Of a stretch of 64,000 bases of DNA, positions 18,646-27,101 are shown one piece after another. The translations under genes and the position numbers were made by a program. The DNA is taken from contig JBDGYV010000013.1 in NCBI GenBank assembly GCA_039588915.1, forward strand, positions 39,823 through 103,822, read 5' to 3'. A model generated the notes under the pieces. That model searched no databases. It saw only the letters and a list, made by a program, of their open reading frames with translations, and had not been told where the DNA came from. Each line of letters opens with the position of its first letter. Within the stretch, counting starts at the first letter, position 1. The DNA is from CAMYLR01 sp039588915 (GTDB lineage Bacteria; Gemmatimonadota; Gemmatimonadetes; JACCXV01; JAHWKZ01).

Positions 18646-20106
18646 TCAAGAAGCGACTTGGCCATCTCCCAGACGCGGCTCGTCACCGATCCGATGCACC
18701 TTCATGAGATTGGTTCGACCGGCGACATCGAGCGGTGCGCCGCACACCACTACGATAACCTCACCTTCGCGCGCAAGGTTTTCGATCACCAGTCGCTTCT
18801 CCAGCTCCGAGATCAAGCGGTCGATTGTATCGGCGATCTCGGCGACCAACGGTTTGACCCCCCAGTGAATCGCCAGTCGGTTGCGAACCCGCTGGCTGGG
18901 TGTGAACGCGATCAATGGGACCGAGGGCCGGTACTTGGCCAACAGCCCTGCGGTCGACCCGGATTGGGTAAAAGCCACGATGTACTTGGCGCCAACCTCT
19001 GCCGCGACAAGAGTTGCGGCGTCGCCGATCGCCTCGCCAAAGTCCTCGGTCGGCTCGGTTTCCCGACGGCGACGCCAGGGGGCGCGCTCGATCTCGAGCT
19101 CGGCGGCGACGATGATGCGCTCCATCATCTCGATCGCCTCCACCGGATGGTCGCCGGTCGCGGTCTCGGCGGACAGCATGACAGCATCCGTGCCGTCGAA
19201 GATCGCATTCGCCACGTCAGAGGCCTCGGCCCGGGTCGGAGTGAGGCTGGTGGTCATCGACTCCAACATTTGGGTGGCGACGATCACCAACCGCTTGGAA
19301 TCATTGGCACGCCGAATGATTTCTTTCTGCAGGATCGGCACTCGTTCCGGCGGTAACTCGACGCCGAGATCGCCGCGCGCGATCATGACGCCCGCGCCTT
19401 CGGCCAAGATTTCGTCCAGGTTGTCCACCGCCAGAGGCCGCTCCAGCTTCGCGATCACCGGCACTTCGCTGCCGTGCTTTCGCATCTCTTGCTTCAGCAT
19501 CCGAAGGTCGTGGCCGCTGCGAACAAACGACAACGCCACGTAGTCGACTCCGTGCTCGCACCCAAACGCGATATCCTGACGGTCTTTTTCGGTTAGCACT
19601 GGCGCGCTGATCTGCACACCCGGCAGGTTGATTCCCTTCTTCTCCTTGAGGACGCCACCTTCGAGCACGCGCGCTTTGACGACATCGCTCTGGACCTGCT
19701 CGACGACTAGCACCAATCGACCGTCATCGAGGAGGATCCGATTGTCTGGTCTGACGTCTTGGGGCAATTCGCGGTATGTAGTTGTCAAGAGGTCTCGGGT
19801 TCCGACACCGTCACCGGCCTCCAGGTGGACCGTTTCTCCAGCCGCCAGCTCGATCGACCCGCCCTCGATCTTTCCGATTCGGATTCTGGGTCCCTGCAGA
19901 TCCTGGAGGATTGCGACCGGCCGATCGAGCCTCTCCGCGGTCTCACGCACCAATGCGATCGTGCGCGCGTACTCGCCGTAATCTCCGTGCGAGAAGTTGA
20001 GCCGAGCGCAATCTATCCCCGCGAGAATCATCGCCTCGAGCCGTTCGGGCGTTCTGCTGGCGGGGCCGAGAGTCGCCAAAACTTTGGTTCGGGTGGGCCG
20101 GGTCAT
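18646..20106 (-). CDS. pyk: Pyruvate kinase
   Basis: Last glycolytic step, phosphoenolpyruvate to pyruvate. 486 residues. Seen: KVLATLGPAS at the N-terminus, LNFSHG, the B-domain, IAKLERPLAVDNL, MIARGDLGVELP, AVMLSAETATGDHPVEA and the C-terminal allosteric domain. I prefer the ATG at 20106 to the GTG two codons upstream. A TAGCTT hexamer 7 nt before the ATG may be another -10 box close to a start codon, but its -35 (CTGGAT) is weak. Confidence 0.96.
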   Translation of the reverse strand: MTRPTRTKVLATLGPASRTPERLEAMILAGIDCARLNFSHGDYGEYARTIALVRETAERLDRPVAILQDLQGPRIRIGKIEGGSIELAAGETVHLEAGDGVGTRDLLTTTYRELPQDVRPDNRILLDDGRLVLVVEQVQSDVVKARVLEGGVLKEKKGINLPGVQISAPVLTEKDRQDIAFGCEHGVDYVALSFVRSGHDLRMLKQEMRKHGSEVPVIAKLERPLAVDNLDEILAEGAGVMIARGDLGVELPPERVPILQKEIIRRANDSKRLVIVATQMLESMTTSLTPTRAEASDVANAIFDGTDAVMLSAETATGDHPVEAIEMMERIIVAAELEIERAPWRRRRETEPTEDFGEAIGDAATLVAAEVGAKYIVAFTQSGSTAGLLAKYRPSVPLIAFTPSQRVRNRLAIHWGVKPLVAEIADTIDRLISELEKRLVIENLAREGEVIVVVCGAPLDVAGRTNLMKVHRIGDEPRLGDGQVAS

Positions 20107-20130
20107 CGCCACGAAGCTACCCGAATCGGG

Positions 20131-20160
20131 TTGACGATCCAGAGGCTCGCGATCTACCTT
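20131..20160 (+). promoter_or_regulatory. Predicted tRNA-Ala promoter
   Basis: -35 TTGACG (20131-20136), an 18-bp spacer and -10 TACCTT (20155-20160), ending 14 nt before the mature tRNA-Ala. It overlaps the divergent upstream region of pyk. Confidence 0.6.
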
Positions 20161-20174
20161 GGGTTTTGGTTTTC

Positions 20175-20250
20175 GGGGCTGTAGCTCAGCTGGGAGAGCG
20201 CCTGAATGGCATTCAGGAGGTCGTCGGTTCGATCCCGATCAGCTCCACCA
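20175..20250 (+). tRNA. tRNA-Ala (GGC)
   Basis: 76-nt cloverleaf with encoded CCA: acceptor GGGGCTG pairing with CAGCTCC (one G-T pair), anticodon stem CCTGA/TCAGG with loop ATGGCAT, T loop TTCGATC. It reads GCC codons. Confidence 0.95.
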
Positions 20251-20302
20251 ACATCCCGACTACACTCATTCGAAAAACGCTGACCACCGACGCTTGCGAG
20301 AC

Positions 20303-20929
20303 GTGGCTGTGATCCCGCAGGCCCAAACAGGGTCGGCCGAACGCCGCGCGTTGGCGGCGGTCACCGACCGGTCTACGACCCGCTCTGGCGCGCGCGGTTG
20401 GAAGCTGGTCGCGGCCGGCGCGGGGTTGGTAGCGCTGGCGGCGATCGCGTTTGCGGTCCGCGAAGGGCAGCGCAACACGAGGCTGGCGGCAACTCGAGCG
20501 GCCGCCGACGCCCGCGGCGACTCGCTGGCCGCGCAGCTTATCGTCCGCGATTCGCTGCTGGCGGTGGCCGCCAAGACCGAGGAGCTCACTGCCGTCTTGG
20601 CCGCGCCCGACGCGCACCGGCTACCGCTGTTTGGCGAGGGCGTGGCCCTCGGACGGCTGACTGCCAGCCAGGGCAAAGCGGTTATCGCCGCCACCGGAAT
20701 GACCTCGGTGGGTGCCGACTCAACGTACGCACTGTGGCTCGAAAACGACTTCGGCACCCGGCTGTTAGCCGAGCTCGGGAACGCTCGCGAGGGTTGGCTC
20801 CTCACCGACTTGCCCGACGACGCCTTCCTGGTCGGCTGGGCCGCGCTGACGATCACCGTCGAACGAAAACCACCGGACTCGCTCCCACAGGGAGAGGTCC
20901 TGCTCGAGTACCGCGGTTGGATGCGTTAA
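20303..20929 (+). CDS. Membrane protein resembling the RskA/anti-sigma-K C-terminal domain
   Basis: 208 residues from a GTG (another GTG lies two codons later). The start is uncertain, because the frame stays open into the tRNA-Ala gene. One TM segment near residues 34-53 follows a charged N-terminus, then a short coiled-coil-like stretch and an outer domain with STYALWLENDFGTRLLAELG and WLLTDLPDDAFLVGWAALTITVE. That is the style of the anti-sigma-K C-terminal domain (YxLWL). No zinc-binding anti-sigma domain and no ECF sigma gene is adjacent. It lies between two tRNA genes on the same strand and may share their transcript. Confidence 0.55.
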   Translation: MAVIPQAQTGSAERRALAAVTDRSTTRSGARGWKLVAAGAGLVALAAIAFAVREGQRNTRLAATRAAADARGDSLAAQLIVRDSLLAVAAKTEELTAVLAAPDAHRLPLFGEGVALGRLTASQGKAVIAATGMTSVGADSTYALWLENDFGTRLLAELGNAREGWLLTDLPDDAFLVGWAALTITVERKPPDSLPQGEVLLEYRGWMR

Positions 20930-20996
20930 ATGACGCTTCCGAAAACCGGCACACCGCTAGCACCGCTCCAGGCGTCACTCTAGCTTCTCGTTTCCA

Positions 20997-21083
20997 GCCG
21001 GGGTGGCGGAACTGGTAGACGCGCCGGACTCAAAATCCGGTGGCCGCGAGGCCGTGTGGGTTCGATTCCCTCCCCCGGCACCA
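20997..21083 (+). tRNA. tRNA-Leu (CAA)
   Basis: 87-nt type-II tRNA with encoded CCA: acceptor GCCGGGG / CCCCGGC, anticodon stem CCGGA/TCCGG with loop CTCAAAA, and a long variable arm (GGCCGCGAGGCC). It reads UUG. A TAGCTT hexamer at 20981-20986 ends 10 nt before the 5' end and could be a -10 box. Confidence 0.95.
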
Positions 21084-21110
21084 GCCATGTAGAACATCGC
21101 TCGATGCTCG

Positions 21111-21776
21111 TTAGTTCGACCGCGGATCGCCCGGACGACGATCTGTGAATCGTTCGATCACCGCGTGCGAGCGGATCTGATCCGACATCGAGCGGGTGAC
21201 GATTTCGGCCCGCGTTCCGACGTCGTCGAGCGCCAGCAACTCCTGCTTGGCGTCGACGCTCACCCGTAGCAGGGTGGCGCACCGATTCACCAGCGCCGCG
21301 TAGGGCAGCGCTTCGCTAAGGAAATCGATCGGCACCTGACCGCTCAGAACCTGTTCTCCGTACTGACGGGCGGTCATTACCAAACCCGCCTTCTCCTCAG
21401 CTACTCTGGGGTCTTGTAAGTCGGGCAGGGCCTCGCCCAGGACCTCCAGCCGCGCGGTGAAATACTCGCCGGGCACGGCCTCAAACTCGCCAAGCGCCAC
21501 CCGCGCCAGGCCGTCGAGAACGATGTTGTACCGGCCATCCTCCAATTCGTCGACCACCACTATTCGGCCGACCGACCCAATTGGGTGGACCGCGAGGTGT
21601 TCGCCGGCGGGTCGCTCCTCGCGTGCCAAGACCATGGCGATCAAACCGTCACCAGCCAGAGCCGCTGAAACCATCGTCACGTAGCGGGGCTCGAACACGT
21701 GCAGCGGCAGGAACGTGTGCGGGAAGAAAACCACGTTCGCGAGCGGGAATACCGGGGCTTTCACCAGGGTTTTCAC
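21111..21776 (-). CDS. LON substrate-binding-domain protein
   Basis: Stand-alone Lon N-terminal (LAN) domain without the AAA or protease parts; the biochemical role of this family is unclear. 221 residues from a GTG. The family pattern APVFPLANVVFFPHTFLPLHVFEPRY opens the protein, then IGSVGRIVVVDELEDGRYNIVLDGLARV, then a helical C-terminal region. The GTG at 21776 follows GGAAAGCGACG. The longer frame would run into the divergent ZIP gene, which begins 50 bp away. Confidence 0.85.
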   Translation of the reverse strand: MKTLVKAPVFPLANVVFFPHTFLPLHVFEPRYVTMVSAALAGDGLIAMVLAREERPAGEHLAVHPIGSVGRIVVVDELEDGRYNIVLDGLARVALGEFEAVPGEYFTARLEVLGEALPDLQDPRVAEEKAGLVMTARQYGEQVLSGQVPIDFLSEALPYAALVNRCATLLRVSVDAKQELLALDDVGTRAEIVTRSMSDQIRSHAVIERFTDRRPGDPRSN

Positions 21777-21826
21777 CGTCGCTTTCCAGCCTTCCACAGG
21801 ACGGCTATGTTGGCCGCCCACAACGT

Positions 21827-22552
21827 ATGGGTCTCTTGCTGGCATTCGTGGCTGGACTGGGAAACCTGATCGGAGGCTTCCTGGTCAGCGTAAGGCACCG
21901 TTGGAGCCGGGTCATGCTGCAGCTCTTCGTCGCTGTCGGCGCCGGGTTCCTGCTGTCCGTCGCACTGCTCAGGATGCTGCCCGAGGCGCTGGCGCTCGAG
22001 CCGGAGCTGGCATTGCCGCTTGTCGTCACCGGATACTTTCTGACTCACGTCTTTGAGCACACGCTCGTTCCCCACTTCCACTTCGGCGAGGAAACGCACC
22101 ACGAGGTGGTGCACGGTCGATCGAGCATCGCGGCGGTGTTCGGTCTGGGACTCCACTCGCTGTTTGACGGTGTCTCCATCGCCGCCGGCTATGCGGTGTC
22201 ACCGGCGCTCGGATGGCTGGTGTTCGTTGCCATCGCGCTTCACAAGCTGCCCGAGGGTTTCACTATTGCATCGATCGTCTTGGCCAGCGGGCAGCCACGC
22301 GGACGAGCGATGGGCGCTGCTACGCTGGTAGGTGGGATGTGCGTCCTCGGGGCTCTGACGTTGGCTGGGCGACCCGACATGGCTGGGGTCGGCTTGTCGC
22401 TCGCCACTGGCGTCACCCTGTACGTGGCGGCCACCGATCTCCTGCCGGAAGTCAACAAAGAGGTCGGTCACCATCTCGCGCTTACGGTTCTGGCGGGGGT
22501 GCTGCTGTACCTGTTGGCAAGCTGGACTCTCCAGCAGTGGGTTCCCGGTTAG
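21827..22552 (+). CDS. ZIP-family divalent metal transporter
   Basis: Probable zinc or iron importer of the inner membrane. 241 residues with about eight TM helices. The signature helices carry HSLFDGVSIAAGYA (TM4) and ALHKLPEGFTIASI (TM5, matching HNxPEG with K in place of N); a histidine-rich loop (HFHFGEETHHEVVH) lies between TM3 and TM4, as in many ZIPs. The ATG at 21827 begins TM1. Its last 71 nt overlap the end of the convergent exported-protein gene. Confidence 0.88.
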   Translation: MGLLLAFVAGLGNLIGGFLVSVRHRWSRVMLQLFVAVGAGFLLSVALLRMLPEALALEPELALPLVVTGYFLTHVFEHTLVPHFHFGEETHHEVVHGRSSIAAVFGLGLHSLFDGVSIAAGYAVSPALGWLVFVAIALHKLPEGFTIASIVLASGQPRGRAMGAATLVGGMCVLGALTLAGRPDMAGVGLSLATGVTLYVAATDLLPEVNKEVGHHLALTVLAGVLLYLLASWTLQQWVPG

Positions 22553-23186
22553 CCACACCGGCCTGACCGCCGGCCGCTCGCGTTTGGTGGACCAGCCGAT
22601 CGACGACCGTCAGCGCTAACGTCAATCGATCGACGAAGTTGAGCTCCTCGGGCCGCAGCTCGGCGCTGGGCAACGAGTCCACCTCTCCGACGGCGACACC
22701 AGCCGGAACCGTGACCGCAGTATTGCCGGTAACCAGTGTCCGCTCCTCGATCGGCGTATTGAGCTGTTCACCGGACTTCCTCTCGGGCGCTTCCGGAGCC
22801 ACGCCCAATGCCGAGTCGGCCGCGCCGAGGATCGCGACCAGCTCTTCTAGGGTCGCCCGGACGCTGTCGGCCGCTTCATCGGTGAAGAAGAGCGGCAGGG
22901 GCTGGCCAGCCAGCGAGTCGGCACGGGCTCGGAACTCCTCGAACATCTCGGTCGATAGGGTGTCCGCCTCCTCGGCCACCGCCTCTTCCAGCGCCGCCGA
23001 CCACGCGACTAGGCGCGAGAGGGCAGGCCAGTCGCGCAGCAGGACCTTTTGGTTGCGATAGATCTCGACTTCCAGGTACTGCCGCCGAAAGCCGGGCGGG
23101 TCCTCGGACTCCTGACCCAGCGCCTGAGATCCAACGACCAGGCTGACGAGCATCGCCAACAGGAGGGGCAAACCTTTATGGTTCAT
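22482..23186 (-). CDS. Hypothetical exported protein, helical
   Basis: Not recognised. 234 residues. A signal peptide is clear (MNHKGLPLLLAMLVSLVVGS, cleavage near ALG-QE). The mature part is rich in Glu, Ala and Leu with probable long helices (ALEEAVAEEADTLSTEMFEE), and the C-terminus is Pro/Gly-rich. The ATG at 23186 lies 10 nt after a good -10 box, supporting this start over the longer frame. Divergent from sigA; its 3' end overlaps the ZIP gene antisense. Confidence 0.75.
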   Translation of the reverse strand: MNHKGLPLLLAMLVSLVVGSQALGQESEDPPGFRRQYLEVEIYRNQKVLLRDWPALSRLVAWSAALEEAVAEEADTLSTEMFEEFRARADSLAGQPLPLFFTDEAADSVRATLEELVAILGAADSALGVAPEAPERKSGEQLNTPIEERTLVTGNTAVTVPAGVAVGEVDSLPSAELRPEELNFVDRLTLALTVVDRLVHQTRAAGGQAGVANREPTAGESSLPTGTAAPPPEP

Positions 23187-23196
23187 CGGGGTATCT

Positions 23197-23225
23197 ATCC
23201 TACGTCCGGTCCGAGGCGGCGTCAA
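23197..23225 (-). promoter_or_regulatory. Predicted leaderless promoter of the exported-protein gene
   Basis: On the minus strand, -35 TTGACG (23225-23220), a 17-bp spacer and -10 TAGGAT (23202-23197). The ATG starts 10 nt after the -10 box. Its -35 is 30 bp from the divergent sigA -35. Confidence 0.65.
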
Positions 23226-23255
23226 AACGGCTAGAAACGCCTATTTAGTACCCTG

Positions 23256-23285
23256 TTGACAGGATCGGGGTCCATCGGATATAAT
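23256..23285 (+). promoter_or_regulatory. Consensus sigma70 promoter of sigA
   Basis: -35 TTGACA (23256-23261), an 18-bp spacer and -10 TATAAT (23280-23285); both hexamers are perfect. The leader is about 64 nt. It implies that this gene's own product, or its paralogue, reads the E. coli-type consensus. Confidence 0.88.
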
Positions 23286-23355
23286 ACTGCGATTTCTATA
23301 TTTACGCGCTTTTCCGCGCACCCCGGCAAGTGTTGGAAAGCAGGCACCCAAAAAG

Positions 23356-24237
23356 ATGGCAAATAAGCGCAAAAAGAGGACCAACATGTCTCTCGGAGCG
23401 AGCGCCGACAAGGTCGACGAAGGGGCCTTGGCGCTCTATCTGGAGGACATCAAGAACCATCCCCTCCTGACCCGGGCCGAGGAGGCGGAGTTGGCGCGGC
23501 GTATCCGCGACGGCGATCAGCTGGCGCTCGAGAAGCTCGTCCGATCCAACCTCCGCTTCGTGGTTTCGGTCGCCAAGAAGTACCAGAACCTGGGTATGAG
23601 CTTGCCCGACCTGATCTGCGAGGGCAACGTGGGTCTGGTGAGAGCGGCGCAGAAGTTCGATGAAACCAAGGGCGTCAAGTTCATCTCGTACGCCGTGTGG
23701 TGGATCCGGCAAGCGATCTTGAAGGCCCTGGCCGAGAACTCCAAGACGTTCCGGTTGCCGATCAACCGGGCGACGACACTCAACAAGATCTCCAAGAAGG
23801 AAGCCGAGCTGACGCAGAAGCTCGGTCGTGAGCCCAAGCCCGAGGAAGTAGCCGAGGCGATGGACATGGACGTCGACGAGGTGCGCAAGTTGATGAACGT
23901 CTCTCGCCGTTCGCTGTCGCTCGACGCGCCGCTTTTCGAGGGCGAAGAGAAGACGCTCTTCAGCTATCTCTCGGATGATGAGACGATGGACCCCGAAGAG
24001 CAGACCTTCGAGAGCGCCCGCGAGAAGGAGATCCGGGAGACGCTGGGCTCGCTGCAACCGCGAGAGGCTAAGATCGTCAAGCTCTACTATGGGCTGGACG
24101 GCAACGAACCGCTCACGCTGCGTGAGATCGGTTCGATCTTCAACCTCTCCCGCGAGCGCATCCGGCAGATAAAGGAACGCGCGATCGAGCGTCTGCGTCA
24201 CTCGTCACGATCGCGGCGCCTGGAGCCCTACCACTAG
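23356..24237 (+). CDS. sigA: RNA polymerase primary sigma factor (short RpoD/SigA)
   Basis: Group 1/2 sigma70 factor directing RNA polymerase to housekeeping promoters. 293 residues: no region 1.1, region 1.2 (LALYLEDIKNHPLLTRAEE), region 2 with NLRFVVSVAKKYQNLGMSLPDL and AVWWIRQAILKALAENSKTF (2.3-2.4), region 3, and region 4.2 LTLREIGSIFNLSRERIRQI. Short primary sigmas are usual in Bacteroidota and Gemmatimonadota, whereas E. coli RpoD is about 613. A consensus promoter precedes it and a strong terminator follows, so it is monocistronic. An RpoS-like alternative sigma is less likely, given the promoter strength and region 2 sequence. Confidence 0.93.
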   Translation: MANKRKKRTNMSLGASADKVDEGALALYLEDIKNHPLLTRAEEAELARRIRDGDQLALEKLVRSNLRFVVSVAKKYQNLGMSLPDLICEGNVGLVRAAQKFDETKGVKFISYAVWWIRQAILKALAENSKTFRLPINRATTLNKISKKEAELTQKLGREPKPEEVAEAMDMDVDEVRKLMNVSRRSLSLDAPLFEGEEKTLFSYLSDDETMDPEEQTFESAREKEIRETLGSLQPREAKIVKLYYGLDGNEPLTLREIGSIFNLSRERIRQIKERAIERLRHSSRSRRLEPYH

Positions 24238-24263
24238 AGCGGGACTGCCGCTACTGTGGGGTC

Positions 24264-24302
24264 AAAAGCCCCCGATCCTCTAGCGAGGGTCGGGGGTTTT
24301 GT
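24264..24302 (+). terminator. Bidirectional intrinsic terminator
   Basis: AAAAG then the stem CCCCCGATCCTC / GAGGGTCGGGGG with a TAGC loop, then TTTTGTT. A-tract and T-tract flank the stem, so it can stop both sigA (plus) and the NYN-nuclease operon (minus), whose stop codon is at its edge. Confidence 0.9.
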
Positions 24303-24694
24303 TATGGTCGGGATTGTCGGGCTGTCGCCCAACGACGGTAAAAGGTCATCGCACCCAATACGGCAAAACCGAGACCTCGAGCCGGCCGCTGCACGCCGCG
24401 ATCCGACGAAACGACCCAAGTTCCGGCAGCACGATCCGCATATGCACCACGGCACAGCTCTAGCAGCTCGACATCGGCGCTCTTCGACGGACCCGAGTAG
24501 ATCACATCGAGCGATTGGATGGATGGAGCTTCGTTGGGAGCGATCGAGCCATCCCACACGACAACGCAATCCGTTACGCCGTGTCGTATCGCCGCTTCCG
24601 CGAGCCAGCGCTCGAAAGCTGCGCGCTTCGGGGCGGGATCGCCGCCCCGGGGCGCGAATCTCTGGATGGCGTGAAGAACGTTGTAGCCGTCCAC
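24302..24694 (-). CDS. NYN/PIN-like ribonuclease domain protein (YacP-like)
   Basis: Small RNase of the YacP/Rae1 type, cytosolic. 130 residues beginning (GTG) with VDGYNVLHAI, the first acidic motif of NYN domains. CVVVWDGS and SADVELLELCRG follow, then TWVVSSDRGVQ with the last acidic residue. Homologues normally have a few residues before the first motif; upstream codons are in frame (AAVL) but offer no usual start, so the true start may be non-canonical. It follows ctpA after 26 nt and is last in its operon. Confidence 0.75.
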   Translation of the reverse strand: MDGYNVLHAIQRFAPRGGDPAPKRAAFERWLAEAAIRHGVTDCVVVWDGSIAPNEAPSIQSLDVIYSGPSKSADVELLELCRGAYADRAAGTWVVSSDRGVQRPARGLGFAVLGAMTFYRRWATARQSRP

Positions 24695-24720
24695 CAGGAC
24701 GGCCGCCGGCCGCGAATGGG

Positions 24721-26388
24721 CTACGGCTGAGTGACGGTTGCCGGCTCGCGCGACGCGGTGATCATCGTTTCGCCACCATCGAGCGATGCTTGGCGCTCGC
24801 GATCGGCTAGCCGAAACAGGTCGGCAAGCGTGTCCGCCTCGGTGAGCAAGTCGACCGCCTTGGCAAGCGCCAGATCGGCGCGGAGCACCGCCTGGCGGGC
24901 GGCACCCTCACCGTGGTATTGGCTGATCAGCATGAACTGAAGCGAGTCGCGGATGTAATCGATCTCGGCCAAGAACGCTTCGTCCGAAACATCGACCCCC
25001 CGCTCGTCACGAAGGTACGTCTTGAACTCCTCCAGCAACGCTTCATCAGGTTTGAAGTTCTTGGCAACCGAAGCGTGGGCCGACCGATACGTCACACCAA
25101 ACAAGAAGAACGCGTTCTGAACCGCGATGTCTTGGATGAGGTGTTGTGACGCCTCAGCCAACGGCTCGCCCCGCACGACAACGTCCGGCATGACACCACC
25201 ACCACCGTACACAGTCCGCCCCATGTCGGTGTGGAACGCCAAGCTGTCTGGGAACGCGTCGCCGTCACGCTCGAGCATCGATGGGATTTCAGTCCCAGTT
25301 TGCGTCGTCGGCACGCGGTGGTCGCCTTCGCGTTGGATGCTGCGCCCGCTCGGCGTGTAATAGCGAGCGGTGGTCAGCTTGAGAAAGTAACCGTCGTCGA
25401 GAGAAAACAGGCTCTGAACCAAACCCTTGCCCCAGGAGGATTCGCCGACCAGCAGAGCGCGATCGTGATCCTGCAAAGCGCCGGCCAGAATCTCGCTGGC
25501 CGAGGCCGAAGAGCCGTTGATCAAGACGATCATCGGATGGACCGAGAAATCGTCGTTGTCACGAGCGAGATAGGCGCGGTCCGATTCCTCGACCCTGCCT
25601 CGCGTAGAGACGATCTCGACGCCCTTGGGCAGGAAGAGGTCCGAAACTTCGATCGCCTGATCGAGCAAGCCACCGGGGTTGCCCCTGACATCGAGGACGA
25701 GCGAACGCATCCCGCTGCGCTCGAGCTTGCGGATGGCATCACGAAGCTCGTCGCGCCCCCGTTCGGCGAACTGAGTGAACCGAACGTAGCCAATGCCATC
25801 CCGCATCAAGAAAGAGTATGGAACCGCCGATAGTTTTATCGGGCGCCGCGTGATATCGGTCTCAAACACCTCGGCTAGCCCCGCACGCCCAATCGATAGC
25901 GTAACCTTCGAGCCACGCGGCCCGCGAAGTTGTTGGACTGCCTTGTCCTCGCTCCATCCCTTGGTCGAGGTGCCGTCAACGGCGAGGATCTTGTCACCCG
26001 CCTGGAGCCCGGCCCGATAGGCCGGCGTGCCCTCGATCGGCGCAATCACGGTCAATACCTGTTCGACGATGTCGATCCGAATCCCGAGGCCTTCGTAATT
26101 GCCTTGGGTGTGGATCCTCAGATCATTGTATTCGGTCGGGCTCAGTAACTGCGAGTAGGGATCCAGCGATCCGAGCATACCCTCGAGCGCTCGCATGTAC
26201 AAGCTGTCAGATGGGATTTCGTCGACGTACTTCGCCGAGACCTGGTGGATCGCCTCGTTGAGGAGCTTGATCGCCGCGTATGGATCTTCTCTGTCCGACG
26301 CCGAAAGATCGTCATAGATGATCCCACCGGTCAGAACGGCCAGGAAGAACAACAAGATGAACAAAATGCCGAATCGCTTTCTGATCAT
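24721..26388 (-). CDS. C-terminal processing protease (S41, CtpA/Prc type)
   Basis: Periplasmic serine protease that trims or degrades proteins from a C-terminal tail. 555 residues: signal anchor at residues 7-25, helical domain, PDZ domain near 95-175 (GLGIRIDIVEQVLTVIAPIEG), then the S41 core with DVRGNPGG. The catalytic serine is S296 within NGSSASASEI and the lysine is K321 in SSWGKGLVQS, 25 residues apart as in characterised homologues. The C-terminal 150 residues are helical. The start overlaps the tmk stop as ATGA. Confidence 0.93.
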   Translation of the reverse strand: MIRKRFGILFILLFFLAVLTGGIIYDDLSASDREDPYAAIKLLNEAIHQVSAKYVDEIPSDSLYMRALEGMLGSLDPYSQLLSPTEYNDLRIHTQGNYEGLGIRIDIVEQVLTVIAPIEGTPAYRAGLQAGDKILAVDGTSTKGWSEDKAVQQLRGPRGSKVTLSIGRAGLAEVFETDITRRPIKLSAVPYSFLMRDGIGYVRFTQFAERGRDELRDAIRKLERSGMRSLVLDVRGNPGGLLDQAIEVSDLFLPKGVEIVSTRGRVEESDRAYLARDNDDFSVHPMIVLINGSSASASEILAGALQDHDRALLVGESSWGKGLVQSLFSLDDGYFLKLTTARYYTPSGRSIQREGDHRVPTTQTGTEIPSMLERDGDAFPDSLAFHTDMGRTVYGGGGVMPDVVVRGEPLAEASQHLIQDIAVQNAFFLFGVTYRSAHASVAKNFKPDEALLEEFKTYLRDERGVDVSDEAFLAEIDYIRDSLQFMLISQYHGEGAARQAVLRADLALAKAVDLLTEADTLADLFRLADRERQASLDGGETMITASREPATVTQP

Positions 26389-27056
26389 TCAGGTGCCATC
26401 CTTTGCGAGCTCCCTGTCTTGAGTAACTCTCCCACGCGACTGCGGATCGCGCTCTGTAGCTCGTCGATCGGTTGCTTACCGTCCAGTACGAAGAATCTAC
26501 ACGGTTCATTCATCGCTAGCCTCTTATACCCCGCCCGGACCCGTTCGTGAAACTCGTCTCCGGCGCGTTCCAATCGATCCGGCGGTTTATCGCCCCGTCG
26601 ATCGACGGCATCGCTGACCGGAACGTCGATCAGAATCGTCAGATCCGGGACCAGTCCCCCGGTCGCCCAACGATTCCACTCGGCGATCCGCTCCGGCTCG
26701 AGGCCCCGACCGTAACCCTGGTAGGCCACCGACGAATCCCCGAAACGGTCTAGCAGCACGACCTTGCCAGCCGCCAACGCGGGGGTGACGACAGTGGCCG
26801 CCAATTGCGCGCGGGCGGCAATAAAGAGCGCCAACTCCGCGTGTGGCGTCAGTTCGTCGTCGACGTCCAGCAACGCGCTTCGCGCCGCCAAACCAACCGC
26901 AGTGGTCCCCGGCTCTCGCGCGGTGACCACCGAATAACCCTCTTCCGTGAGCCAACCGGCGAGCAACTCGACCTGAGTCGACTTCCCGCTGGCCTCGCCG
27001 CCCTCAAACGTAATCAGGGCGCCACCACCGGCTCTCGGTGACCGACCGACGCTCAC
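26385..27056 (-). CDS. tmk: Thymidylate kinase
   Basis: dTMP to dTDP phosphorylation. 223 residues from GTG 27056; a TTG at 27092 is an alternative start. P-loop FEGGEASGKSTQ, the DR-type motif LLDRFGDSSVAYQGYGRG (with the DRF signature) and the LID-region arginines (DAVDRRGDKPPDRLE) are present. The stop overlaps ctpA. Confidence 0.93.
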   Translation of the reverse strand: MSVGRSPRAGGGALITFEGGEASGKSTQVELLAGWLTEEGYSVVTAREPGTTAVGLAARSALLDVDDELTPHAELALFIAARAQLAATVVTPALAAGKVVLLDRFGDSSVAYQGYGRGLEPERIAEWNRWATGGLVPDLTILIDVPVSDAVDRRGDKPPDRLERAGDEFHERVRAGYKRLAMNEPCRFFVLDGKQPIDELQSAIRSRVGELLKTGSSQRMAPE

Positions 27057-27101
27057 CAAACCCAATATTGCAGCCGCCCGGTTTAGACTCAAGCTCTGGG
27101 T

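Noticed and set aside
20159..20302. Upstream extension of the RskA-like frame
   Set aside because: It runs through tRNA-Ala, so the true start must be after 20250.
21084..21110. Weak hairpin after tRNA-Leu (CATCG / CGATG)
   Set aside because: Five pairs with a 2-base loop and no T-tract; too weak to call a terminator.
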